Shown here: piece after piece, positions 36,367 through 48,093 of the stretch
Position numbering within the stretch: the first letter of the stretch is position 1
Layout: each line of letters opens with the position of its first letter
From: Atopsyche davidsoni
Taxonomy: Eukaryota; Arthropoda; Insecta; Trichoptera; Hydrobiosidae
Direction: 5' to 3'
DNA: 64,000 nt
Assembly (NCBI GenBank): GCA_022113835.1
Contig: JAILWY010000008.1
Span: forward strand, 8,002,501-8,066,500
Position numbers and translations under genes: made by a program
Notes under the pieces: generated by a model
Databases searched by the model: none
Told to the model about the DNA's origin: nothing
Seen by the model: the letters and a program-made list of their open reading frames with translations, nothing else

Positions 36367-39300
36367 TATTTAAATAAGAAGGTTTAATATTATAAAAACT
36401 AGCTATATAAAAATAAAACCAACTGCTTTAAAAATATTTTTTTAAGATTAAAAATAATAAATAAATAATCAATTACACAAGCATATATTTTACATATTAT
36501 TAAAATCTGAACACCAAAAGTGTTATTTTTAGCAGGGTTTTCGATTAAATTCAACTTATAAAATGATGATGAATGAAAATGAATTTTTGTCTGAAAAATT
36601 TTCATGCTTTTTAATATTATTTTAGTATTTATTCAATTGTATTTTTTAAATAGAAATTCAATCGCATTGAAAAGATTTGTAATCATTGACATGTGATAAC
36701 AGTTAAATGTTGCGTACAACTGATTTACACGAGTGCAAATATTTACGTCTGATTGTTTTTATATTTAAACAGACGATATATAGTAATTATTGAAATTAAA
36801 AATTAATAACAACGAACTGTCTTATGTCGTGTGTTATTATTAGCGTGAGTCCTCTGTGACTTAAATATTGTATAATTAGGAATAAAGTGGTTGTAATAAG
36901 AGCTAATTGCTACATTTTCCTAACACCTTGAGGCAGGCGCACGCACTGCCTTGCAACCGACGCAAGTAATTTATGTGTGGCGTGTTCAAGGAAATTATTC
37001 ACAAGATGAGAATTCACAATTTCATGTTTGATATTAACGAACAACCCTTAAAAGGTTCCCAGTGAAAAGTAATATATTTTGTGAAATTACAAAAAAAAAT
37101 TTTTTTTTTCATTTTATGGAGTTACATGATATCTTAATTTTAATGTAAAGCTGTCATGTATTCGAATCAACACAAATATATTTACATACAATGTACAATT
37201 CGTAAGTTCAGGAATTCTTTATATAAAAATAACAAGTTTACTTTATTCATAAGGTGTTTGAGTAAATCATTCAAAATGTAGATTTTTAATGCGAAAATAG
37301 CTGGAAGAAAAAATACAATAGTGAAGTGAATAAAAACGTAAACGAAAAAAAAAATTATATAAGCAGTCTAGCGAATTCTATTCTTCCAAAAGAAAAGCAC
37401 TAAAAAGTGCATGAACGGCCAATTTCCTTTTAAAAATGACATTACAATAATAAAATATTGAGAGGGGTGGAAGTCGGAGGAGGGGTCGTATCTTAGGTTT
37501 TATAGTTGCGGGTAAAGCCTGTAAGGAATGTTTTATTGTTATTTTTTTACTGTTGTGAGAAAGTGTGCGTGGCCCTCTCTCCCATTGTACACTCCGCCAA
37601 ATAAATATGTCGTAAAAATGTGCGAAAGGAGTACATTTTGTGATTTTTGTAGTGCGCGCTTATTTTTATGACCCTTCATAAGATCTCTCTGTGAGGGACA
37701 GAGCGGAATATTAAATTTATCATCCCCACACTCGCCCTGATCAATTTCATTTATTGTTTTGTTCTGTCGCATATATATGAAAAATTAATATTTTTAAAAA
37801 ACGTCTTAGGTAAATATATTTTAATATTTTAACTAAAAAATAAAGAATCACTTGGAAACTACGAAACGATGTACTAATCCAGTTAGAACGCTTAACTTAT
37901 TAATAACTAACCCAATTAAAATTTTCATCGTGGTTTTATTTGAATCATCATCAAACGGTTTTGTGTTGAGGCTTTTAGTAAAATATTAAGTTCAATTAAA
38001 TTAAAATTAGTAATTTTATGTATTTTGTAATCTTTGCTACTTAAAATAAGTCAAATTGTATATATTTCAATAACTATAAAATTATTTTTTTTTAAAATAA
38101 AAACTATTGGTAATTAAAACGTGAAAAAAATCACAAAATTATTTTTTAAATAAAAATAATAAATTAACACATTGAAAGTTCACATGACACACATTCAAAG
38201 CTTATATAATATACATTTAACGAGTTAAGTCATAAATATGACATATAATACCAGTAATGCTTAATAATTTTCATTGCTTTTGTGATAATCTTAGAATAAT
38301 ATTTAATGCAGAGCTTAAAGCTCTTCGTCGTTTCAGTAATACTATATCAGTCGAGACCAGGATTACGTATTTCGCAATATAATACTGCAAAGCAACTAAG
38401 ATATGTTCATAATCCCAAGCTCCGAGATATTCTTTAACTTAATTCTGAACTTTACGTCGTCTCGGGAAATCCGTTAGATATTAAAAGCTTTCACCAACAA
38501 GTCTGCAGATATTGCACTTTCAAATAAAAAATAACGAAATTGTTTATGTGACTTAAACAACTTATTATTTTTTTTAAATAACCAATTGTATGTTGAATAA
38601 ATTATATATTTTATGCACATCAGCTTGATATTCGATTGCCAAGACATCCCGATTAAAGGTTTTGCTTTTACCACTGAGCAAACAAGTCAACCTTACGTGT
38701 ATATAATTGAATAATATCTATTTAGAATTTTTCTTTAAATTTTGATAACTATTTAAAAACTAATTACATCATACTTTCGTTTTATTATGCACCAAACGTA
38801 CTCTCAGTTCACGTTGGAAATATATTTACTTGCAATCCATCCCTTGTATTGCATATAATCTTGGAACCCACACGAGGTAATCACAATATCTCCCGATGTT
38901 CAGGTTTCTGCTGCATTATTCATATTTCATATTGCAGGTAGCTCTCGTGAAATAAAAAAAAAGTTTTCATGAATCCAGCCGGTCTGGTAGGAATAATTTC
39001 AGCCCGGCTGTAAAAATGATATCTTGATATTGAAAAAAGTAAGACATTTGAATAGTCGTGTTTATTTTTGATTTGAGAGTGGATTCTAGATAGGAGTTTT
39101 TTTTTATTTACCTTGGATATCTGCCTACATTTGAATATTAATAGGAAATAGGTATTGATTTCAAAGGATTTTTTTATAGTATTTCAATTTGAATGTTATT
39201 TGGTAGAGAAAATATATTATTTATATTTTTAAGTAGAGCAAACGGTTTTCACAATTAACTTTCTAAGTAGGTGTGTCATCTCTTTTATGGATATGATGTA

Positions 39301-40413
39301 TTCTAAAATGATAAAAACAAACACGATTCCACAAACCAGCTTCTTGCAACTTTGCAAGTTGGACTTTTATTCAGTCTTAAGTAGAAGATTGCAGACTTCA
39401 GAAGTGTACTCTGTAAAAGTATCAAAAATAACCTATTTACAGTCTATGTGTCTTTAAGCTGAGAGTGTTGGCATAAAAATATATTATTTTAAAATAATTA
39501 AATATATTACAAGCCTTTTATTATTTTGAACCCACGTATTATATATGCAATGCAGTTTTTCCAATTAACAATGGTTTAAAACATAAATCTGAAATCAAAT
39601 TTAGCCATATCATAATTATAATTTATTGTAGGTTTAAGTGTATTTTTTAATATTTTACTGTAAATAAATATAACCAAGTGTCTACTTCCGTTATTTATTG
39701 AGGCTAATTTTTTTTAAATGTAAAGTAATATTGATTCTAAACCATATAATGTCTAAACCATAAATTGATATCGCAATCAGTATTCAAACGGTTAACAAAC
39801 TTCATTATCGAGAAGAAAAATTGTAAGCGCACTTGTTAATGACGTCATAATAACAGATGAGACTACAGTTGTCAGACTTGAGCCCTAATCGGAATACTTT
39901 ATCCAAGTCATTTGACTTAAACCAGAATGCCATTAAGTCAAACGAGTTGGCTGATCTCTCCCGAGCACCCTGCAGAATGGGAAAGTTGTTACAAGTGCGG
40001 GTTACGACTGGCGGGACTCGTCACGCCGCGGTTATCACGCGCCGTCACGCCCTGTCACGCCCCTTCACGTTGGCTGGTTGAAAATTATAAATTGAACCGA
40101 AAACGCCAATAATAAATATATATGTATTATTGACATTACGTCAAGATAGAGATATGTGTAGTGTGATGGTCATAAACCACCTTTGAGGAGAGACACTTGA
40201 AGAAAAAAATATATTGTTATGTGCCTCTCTCGGAAGGTCACTAGCTTGACATTCACGACTCTCGTTCACGTTTAAATGATACACACTTTCAATACTTTCA
40301 TTATGATGTTTATTACACAGACAGCCAGACAGCGTCTCGTCGGTGGTCAGGCAAATTATGATATCTCTGATACATTGGTATATATGGATATATTATAACA
40401 AAGGCTTGTAGTC
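36367..40413. other. Gene-free intergenic stretch
   Basis: AT-rich with GC-richer tracts at about 36900-36970, 37440-37740 and 39940-40080. No gene is recognised. Confidence 0.45.
40021..40069 (+). repeat. Iterated TCACG motif, about 10-bp period
   Basis: TCACG starts at 40021, 40035, 40045, 40055 and 40065, the last four spaced exactly 10 bp, in a GC-rich context (TCACGCCCTG repeats). It could be a small minisatellite or a cluster of protein-binding sites spaced by one helical turn; the sequence does not decide. Confidence 0.6.
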
Positions 40414-40980
40414 TTGCACCTGAACAAACATATGGACATACAACAATGGACGCAGCCATTAAGAGTATACTTATACATAAGCAAAAAAAAAAAGCTAATT
40501 TGGTTGTGTTTACTTAATAATAAAATATGTTTTAACGAAGGTAGTAACGAAAATCTAAGGCCTCTTAAAGGACTAAATAAAAATCAATTACCCGTCATAT
40601 GGAAATCCAACAAGAAAGCTTGGATGACTAAAGCTACTTTTGAGGATTGGTTCAAAAATCATTTTTGTACAGAAGTGAAAAAATATTTGCGAGACAATAA
40701 CTTAACCAACAAGGCTTTGCTAATTTTGGATAATGCACCAGGGCATACTACTAATTTATCCGAGTTGATTGAGTACCTTCCAAAAAATACAACAGCTCTG
40801 ATCCAACCAATGGATCAGGGTGCAATAGCCACTTTTAAGGCATATTACCTGCGCCAAAATTTCCGACAACTTATAGGGGAAACCGATGGTAAAGCTTCAA
40901 TTAAAACATTTTGGAAAAACTATAACATCAAGGATGCTGTTGACAGCATCAGTGAATCCCATACCATTGAATTTGTATGA
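40414..40980 (+). pseudogene. Tigger/pogo-type transposase fragment (DDE_1)
   Basis: The open frame has 188 codons. From about residue 45 it matches Tigger/JRK-type DDE_1 transposases: NLRPLKGLNKNQLPVIWKSN, KKAWMTKATFEDWFKNHF, ALLILDNAPGHT (second Asp), NTTALIQPMDQGAIATFKAY (third Asp) and FWKNYNIKDAVDSI. Twenty-seven residues lie between the two Asp, shorter than usual for Tigger, which points to a small in-frame deletion before LPKNTTAL. The N-terminal HTH/CENPB-type DNA-binding domains and first Asp are missing, and similarity ends at about 40960. The first 40 or so codons look like unrelated DNA read in frame. No terminal repeats were found. Probably a truncated relic; the uninterrupted frame leaves domestication as a remote alternative. 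Confidence 0.8.
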
Positions 40981-43900
40981 ATTTGTATTAGAATAATTGA
41001 TTCATTATACGGCTTTTCGATTAGCGGTCAAGTTTCGTGGAACGTATCGAGGCCGTTAACGGAGGTATAGGTGTATATTAATTTATTATATTTCACTTTG
41101 ATTACTGTCATTCCAAGGTTGTGGACCCCTGACTTACAGGATTCTTTTCACCTAATTCGAAGGAGTGCAAGGAGCGTGACGAGATGGCGGCGTGATAGGC
41201 TCTATCGACGTTCGGATAAACCGTTTTAACTTAACGTCAGGCACAGCCGGTTTCGAAAATTGCTACACCGCCGAATAACAATAACGGATAATTTAAAATC
41301 GATGGAGATGTTTCAATAAAAAACATTCCCGCTGAAAATCTGTTCACGGATAAGAGTTTCGTTGAATTTGTGCTTGATTTATGAGTTGATAATTTAAGTA
41401 TACACTGTGCGTAGAAAATTACAAAATCTGTAATTTTCGTTGATTTTGTAGAATTCTTTGAGTACACTCAATATTTATGAAGTTGCTTCACTTAGGTTTT
41501 GGTTAAAATCCCATCGGTATTGGAAATATTTTATTTTAATCATTGTCAGGTAATTAAGACTAATGTACTATTTTTTTTTTACTGATTATTGAATTCATAA
41601 AACTTTTAAGTCTGAAATAAATGGAATCATGATGGTGTGATTTCAATTTGCGGGAAAATTTCCTGAAAAATAAAGCCATCGAAATTAATTCAACGGTCGT
41701 AACGGCTGTTCTAAGCGGCTCGGCGTTTTGAACTTGCCGTTGCCGTTTAGCAGCTAACGCCCGTTAGCGCGCAGCTTAATCGTTAGCGTTCCTCCGCGAC
41801 ACTCGCCTGAAATACAGGGGGTTAAACTGGAGGCACCCCCTCCCACCCTGTAGGCTCTGCGCATTCTAATTGCACCTGCAAAAATAGGTTTCATTTGGTT
41901 TTAATGCTGACTAAGCGTAAGGTTTATCTTTTTTAGGTAACGTTGCAAAAAATAAAAAAATAAAAACTTAGCGCACCAGTACAAAGACGTTCTTTATGGT
42001 TTTATATGTTTTATTTAATTTTGTTTTATCTTAAAACTCTATATACTCGAAAAAAGATTGAGGACATCAAAGTAACATTTTAGCTAATAATAAAATTTAA
42101 AATAGATCAAATATATAAAAATCGTAATATGTGATGTATAAATTATTTATTATTTATGATTACTGAGTCAAAAAATATGAGTACAATGGGAAGTAAATAT
42201 AATTAATTAATAAAATATATTTTATTATATGGTCATTGACAACATTTCAAATGTTTTTATGAAAGTGTTACAAAGCTAATGAAATAAAAAAATCTTTACT
42301 TTATTAATATATGGCCTACTTTTAAATCATGTATATGTATATATATTTCTTATTGTGGTATATAAGCTTTATTTTCGAACGCAAAAAATTCTCCCACTCA
42401 GAGAAAAGATCCCAAGAAATAACAGAGCCGCACTCTCTTAGCAGAAATCAGTGTTAAGTGAAAAATATTTTCCGAATAAACCTCCCCCTCGGTATAAGGG
42501 TGTACTTAGAGATAGAGAAATTAGGTTGCTTAAGAATCCTCGTCTGAGAAGTGCGAGGAAAACATGTTTATGAAACCGGAAACGGTCGGATTTTAGTGAG
42601 CAACTTTCATCCCTTGTTGTTTCAACTGATTTCAATAATGAAACGTACGAATTTTATTACTCCTGAAAAAAATGTGGTGAATTCTAGATGATTCAGGTTT
42701 TTTGTTATTTTTTCGTTAGTTTTCTAAAATACCTTCGACTGACTGGATTTATTTTATAGTCCAAATTTAGCATGCCATCGGTTTGGAAACACAGAAATGC
42801 TCTTAAATTTTAATGTTTTAAAATATTGACAGCTTATTTGGGTGAAAATAAAATTCTTGAAAGTCTTAGATGAAAACTATTTTTGCAATGTCTTAGAAAT
42901 GTGACTTGTCGTATTTCTTTCCCAGGTAAAAATAATAAATCAAAACCCGAAACATTACATCTTTTTTTTATTTTAATAAATATTTCATAAGTGAGTTATG
43001 TAATGCTGGGTTCATGTGGAAGTTATTTAATTTTTTTGTGTTTTACTATGTTTTGTTATGATTTGCCTTGACATGTAAAAAAACATTACAGAAAAAAATT
43101 GTATTAGTGATATTATTTTTACATGGAAACCTTAATAAGAATTATTTTATTTGATGATTTATTACACATCGTCGATAATAAAAAAAAAGTTGATTGTATG
43201 GATATTTAATTGTCAAAAAAAAAACATTTCATATTGTGTTTTCAAACAAATCGCTAAATTTGACATCATCATCATAAAATTAAATTTCGCATAATAATTT
43301 TACAGTCGCGTAATAACACTTTCGGTTCCTGTTGATATTTCGAGTCGGGACTCTCCAGTGTTTGATATTTCGCATCTGTCTGCCTTTGATGTCCCCTGAT
43401 ATTTATGAAGATGCTCCTAAATGCTCTGTCCATTCATAAAGTTCTTAGGAAACTGCGACGAAAATACATTATGAACAACGGAAGAATCTGTTTCATTGAA
43501 TTTATTTATAAACCGCCTCGAGTGAACGGCTTGCATTTTTTTAAAACCTGTGTCGTCGGATAAAATAAGACCTGCACACGAGGCAAAATAACCGAGAACT
43601 AACCGATAATAAGCTTTTATTGCCGAACACAGTTGTGTCTACAAATTAACTACATTTTTATGGGTGAATTCATTAAAATAAATTAATTTAGTAAAATATG
43701 TTATAGGTGTTGAAAGCCACTGTAGATAGATATTTTTTTCTCTTAGTAGTTATGCTGCTTTGTGTTTTGAGTCATTCGACGTTTCAGCTTCGGTACTGAG
43801 GCTTGTTTTCAGTGATAAGTTCCTGAAAACAGTCCCAGTATGAAATTCGAAGCTAACGTAGCGCAATACTCAAGAGAAAAGAACATCTAATCAAATTCAG

Positions 43901-44852
43901 TTTTTACCCGCGGACGTTGTTAAAGCCAAAACACACCAGTGGCACTCAGCGCACGTCATGACAAATAAAGAAGCAGATGCAAAGCGACAAAAAAACATTC
44001 CTTCCTCCCGACAGTAATAAATTCTGACAGAAAATACAAAAAGATATCTAAAAAATACGCAGGACGGAAAACGGAGCTGGCGAGGCCGCCGAAACGTCAT
44101 CTTCCGGAACGACACTCACTTAGAGAGATGGAGCTAATTATTTACTTATAAATTGAAAAATAATTGAATTGGCATTTTTACGCGACAAGATTATAAGAAA
44201 CTATTAATTTTTAGTGCATATTTTTTATTATTTGACTCATATGTTAAAATATTTTTTTGAAATCCTTTTTACTGTTTAAAATCACCATCTTTATAAAGGT
44301 ACCTAATAGTATTGAAAAAAAAAATCAAATTATTTTTATACATGTTTGTAGTTTTTAAAGTATTACTTTAAATTTGCTGTGTTTCGGTCCCAGTTCTAGG
44401 AGCATCTTCTAGTATTTATTTTGAGTTTCAAACTCACAAAAAACGCCTGCAGCAACGAGATCAAAAGCTCAAAAATTTCATCAAAAAAATACGGCGTAGT
44501 ATCCAAAAGCACATTTTTTTAATATAACCTTGCTTAATGTAGTAGAAATATCACAACCCCTTTTTATTTTTTAATATTAATATTAAAATATTAATCGGAG
44601 CAATTTTAGCAAAAGGTATTATTTAAAACAATTTAAGCGCATCTATAACATAATTTTGAGGGTTAATTTGTAATAATTCCAATATAAAAAGGATGCATAA
44701 AGCTTAAATAAATTAATTGACTTTTGTATACAGGATAATTAAACTACGTGTTTTTGAGGGACAAGGCATTTGAATGGTGAAGATCCATTTTATAATGATA
44801 AACAATAACTTTTTATTTATATTTTTACTGTGAGTTTATTAGAATTAAGTTT
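40981..44852. other. Gene-free stretch with GC-richer islands
   Basis: About 41690-41880 holds GCTAACGCCCGTTAGC (palindromic) and a further CGTTAGCG. About 43900-44110 is GC-richer with an antisense 72-codon frame lacking any known domain. At 43804-43831 TGTTTTCAG pairs with CTGAAAACA across 10 bp. No gene is recognised. Confidence 0.45.
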
Positions 44853-44933
44853 GCATAACTAGTTTCGACCTTATACACCAGGTCATCATCAGTATAAGGT
44901 CTGTAAGGTGTATAAGGTTGAAACTAGTTATGC
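44853..44933. repeat. 27-bp-arm hairpin with hammerhead-like core
   Basis: Arms 44853-44879 (GCATAACTAGTTTCGACC...) and 44907-44933 are inverted repeats matching at 26 of 27 positions, with a 27-bp loop. Read on the minus strand the sequence contains CTGATGA, a bulged T, GACC...GGTC and GAAAC, then TAGTTATGC, which pairs with GCATAACTA upstream. This layout resembles a hammerhead ribozyme core. Confidence 0.75.
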
Positions 44934-45127
44934 GTTTATATATTATAATGTGTTTACTATACGAAGGTATCCAAAATATTTAAATATACACTGAATGGCT
45001 TTAAAAACATAGTAATCTTGATGAAACGTGAGAAGGCACTCAGGGGGAACCGTAAAATTTGATGTTAGATGCTCTCGTTAACCAGGCTATCTCTGTCCTG
45101 ATGGATTGTGACAGAATATTCATTGAC
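44934..45127. other. Short stretch beside SINE head
   Basis: It includes 45030-45120, which may be the body of the minus-strand SINE whose tRNA-like head lies next to it. No further structure is recognised. Confidence 0.3.
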
Positions 45128-45190
45128 ACGACTCGGTCCCGCTGAGATATAGGACCGTCATCCTCTCTGACGCATGAGCTACGGCCGGCA
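45128..45190 (-). repeat. tRNA-derived SINE head
   Basis: The minus strand carries an A-box-like TAGCTCATGCGTC (45169-45181) and, 41-44 bases further on, a B-box-like GGGACCGAGTC (45130-45140). That spacing is the one found in tRNA genes. The B-box departs from consensus GGTTCRANTCC at several positions. A complete cloverleaf is not apparent, so this is a SINE head rather than a tRNA gene. Confidence 0.5.
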
Positions 45191-46619
45191 TGTGCTTCAG
45201 ACGACACCCTGTATATTTATGGTCGTTCCTGTTTTTAGGGATTTTGTAATATCCAGACACGCTGCGCGGCAGATTGTCGAGAAAACGCGAACAATATTTG
45301 TAATGGAGCTGTTTTGAGATGAAAGTGTGATAGTAGATTTATGACCACTCAAAAGGAGTAATAATGAAATGCTACTTGTTGTAGATTCCGTCCTGTTTTT
45401 AAAGACAATGTTATTTATTTGAAAAAAAAAAAAAAGATGATGCAATGAAAATGTGATTGTACCACTGAAAGAGTTCTTCAATATTTTAATTTAAAAAAAA
45501 ATGCTCTTTTATCAATTATCTATTTTTTGCTAGTCATATTTTAACGAGCACATAATTTGACTTGAATTTTTATTTGTCAAAAATTAAAAAAAAAAAAAAC
45601 CAACACAGATGCAGATTCTCGCTATTTAAAAAAATCATAATTAATAGAAATTATAAATTTAAAAAAATACATTGAAATCGATATAATATTAAATAGTTTA
45701 TAAACGGATTTGGACAGCTTAAGATAGATCTTGAAACTACCCTTTCAGGAATAAGGCATTCCACAAGTGCGTTCTACCAATTCTCACATATTTCGGTTTC
45801 GTCAAGAAGAATCTCAAAGAGACACCGACAACCCCAACGTCGCTGAGATTTATCCTCGGTTTGACGAAAAGAGGCATAAGAATGGATGACACTGAAACAC
45901 AACCTTCTTTCTGTAATTTTCACACAAGGGTAAAATAAATCCATTTGTCTATTATGGAAGAACTCTCGATTTCTCCAGTACAGGTAAAGTTTAAATTTTA
46001 TCTCAGCCAGCTGTTGTATCATATTCAACCGCAGTGGCTCACAAATAACTATCAAGTCATGTAGTAAAAGCTGTGGCTGTTTACAATTTAAAACATTTCC
46101 TCTTTTAATAAAAAATAATACTATTTAAAATCTGAATAAAATTTCATCTTTTTACAATATAAAATTTACTTAAACAACGGAGCAAGCCACAAGTAAAAAA
46201 TGTGTTTTTAAATTATTTCTGTCTCGATTACTTTGTAAGTGGTCGGCGAGAAGGATACACAGAAACACGGTAGCTATTTTATTACAGTGTACATTTACAA
46301 GGTGTGACAACCGTCGGCAGGGAGCAGCCCTTCTTGTGAATCGCTGAAGCATAATATCTAGCCGGGGGCGATAAAAGTAAACCGGAGCTAAAAAGCTTTT
46401 AGCCGCGAGTGCTTGACGCGAGGCTCCGAGGTGACGATGATTGGCCTCTCCAGGCGAGACGTGCGAGGAATGAACGCCGGCGCATGTTCATCACTCGAAC
46501 AATAATAAAAAAAAACATTTATATACATATACAATATATAAATAAGCGGAGAGAATTAAATTTTTTAAATATTTGGGCAGCTGGTTAAATGTGACTTGGG
46601 ATCGTGACCATGAAATTTA
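45191..46619. other. Gene-free stretch with GC-richer island
   Basis: Antisense open frames at 45197-45481 and 45774-46055 have no known domain. About 46230-46500 is GC-richer (for example AGCCGGGGGCGATAAAAGT and AGGCTCCGAGGTGACGATG). Nothing is assigned. Confidence 0.4.
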
Positions 46620-46890
46620 ACAGCACACAGTGCGTTCAAAATATCGCTGGAGATTCACCGATCGTCTCAGTTTTCCTTTATGGAGTTAAAACATAGATAC
46701 TCATGACAGCTACAGTACAAAAGACTAAAGCGAATCCTTAAAGTACCATGGATTGATCGCATCACAAATGAGAGAGTTTTGCAAAGCATGCTCAAAGAAA
46801 GAGAACTCCTGATATTGATAAAGAAGCGGAAGGTCTCATATTTTAGCCACATTTTTCGTGATAGTAAATAAAGCATCATACAGCTAATTG
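46620..46890 (+). pseudogene. LINE reverse-transcriptase C-terminal relic
   Basis: The translation gives SVFLYGVKT, then (after a frameshift) KVPWIDRITNERVLQSMLKE, RELLILIKKRKVSYFSHIFR and IIQLIV. This is the characteristic tail after the RT domain of RTE/jockey-type LINEs (usual forms: VLLYGCESW, PWTDRVTNEEVL, R.L.Y.GH..R, LL.LIL.GK). In-frame stops and at least one frameshift are present. The RT core (YADD region) is absent, consistent with a 5'-truncated insertion. A sister copy lies at 59530-59995 with the same GCTGGAGATTCAC sequence. Confidence 0.75.
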
Positions 46891-48091
46891 TATAATGAAA
46901 AAAAGGGCATTGAACTGCCTTTTATTTCGTCGATTTTTTCGTAAACAATCAGCTGTAGGATGCTATATTTATTGTTACAAAAATTTTGGTCATGATAGAA
47001 GACCTTACGCTACTACACTTATTTCTGGTCTATTAAACAACAGCTATTGCTGTGCTACAAAGAAGATTCTACAAACGATTTCTTGATTTTTAAAAATAAT
47101 TATTTTTTAATAAACATGTGGAATTGTCTAAAAAATCCGAAATTGGCAGTGACTATAACTTTTCGTCATACAAACCACAATACGCTGGTTAAATTTATAA
47201 TCGTTGAATTGAATGTTTTCCTAGAATTAATTTATCTATCATTATCATTAATATATTTAATATATTTACAAATAAGTACAAAATTTACAGTTTCAATAGA
47301 CCCTCGATAGTCAAAAGCGCTATCAAACAAAAATGATCATATCCACTCAAATCTCAGCAAATATTTCGTTGCATATTACAAACATCCTATCACGAATTCC
47401 AATTGTCAATGTTTATTTTTTAATAGAGTATATATGCTTAGATATAAATATATGACCGACTAGATTTATTATTACCATCTGCACTCACAGCGAGCACTTT
47501 AACCGAGCGATTCCAAAAAGAAAGCCGCTTGACTCTTCGCCAGTTCCCTTCGCTCGCCCAAAACGCTCGGACTCTGCAATTTATACTTGTCTTCACGTTT
47601 GTTTATTTCTAATGAATCTGTCATGTACGAGAAACAGGCGCAATCACATGCACAGCTTTAAAAGGACTGTTTCAGTTACAATGATTTTTAATAAACATTT
47701 AATTAACCCGCGTATATTACACATACCATTGTTCACCTGTATAAACCGATTTCCCATAATCTGACACAATTTGCAATCAGCTTTTTTCCGTTTATTTATT
47801 GTTTTGCTTGATTAAACAATGCAAAAGAGGACTACTTACAAGTCACAAGTATTTATAGTAAATATATCCAGTCAAAAAAGCGAAAATATATTATTAAAAA
47901 ATAAAAAAAACGGTCTTAGCATAACATCATGTTTTCAACATTTTAAATACGTATTGAGTGCGTACAACCTCATTTGAATACAGATTTGTAGCATTTTAAT
48001 AAAAAAAAACATAAAAAGCAATATGTACATTTAATAGTAAAACCCACCCTTACAACCTTCCAATTCGCTACCCTGCTATGTTTTGCCTGCA
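46891..48091. other. Gene-free stretch
   Basis: Open frames at 46895-47310 have no recognisable domain. A GC-richer tract lies at about 47490-47580. Nothing else is seen. Confidence 0.45.
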
Positions 48092-48093
48092 TA

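Noticed and set aside
45206..45217. ACACCCTGTA as a mariner terminus
   Set aside because: No matching inverted partner or transposase fragment nearby; the tRNA-like boxes next to it favour a SINE.
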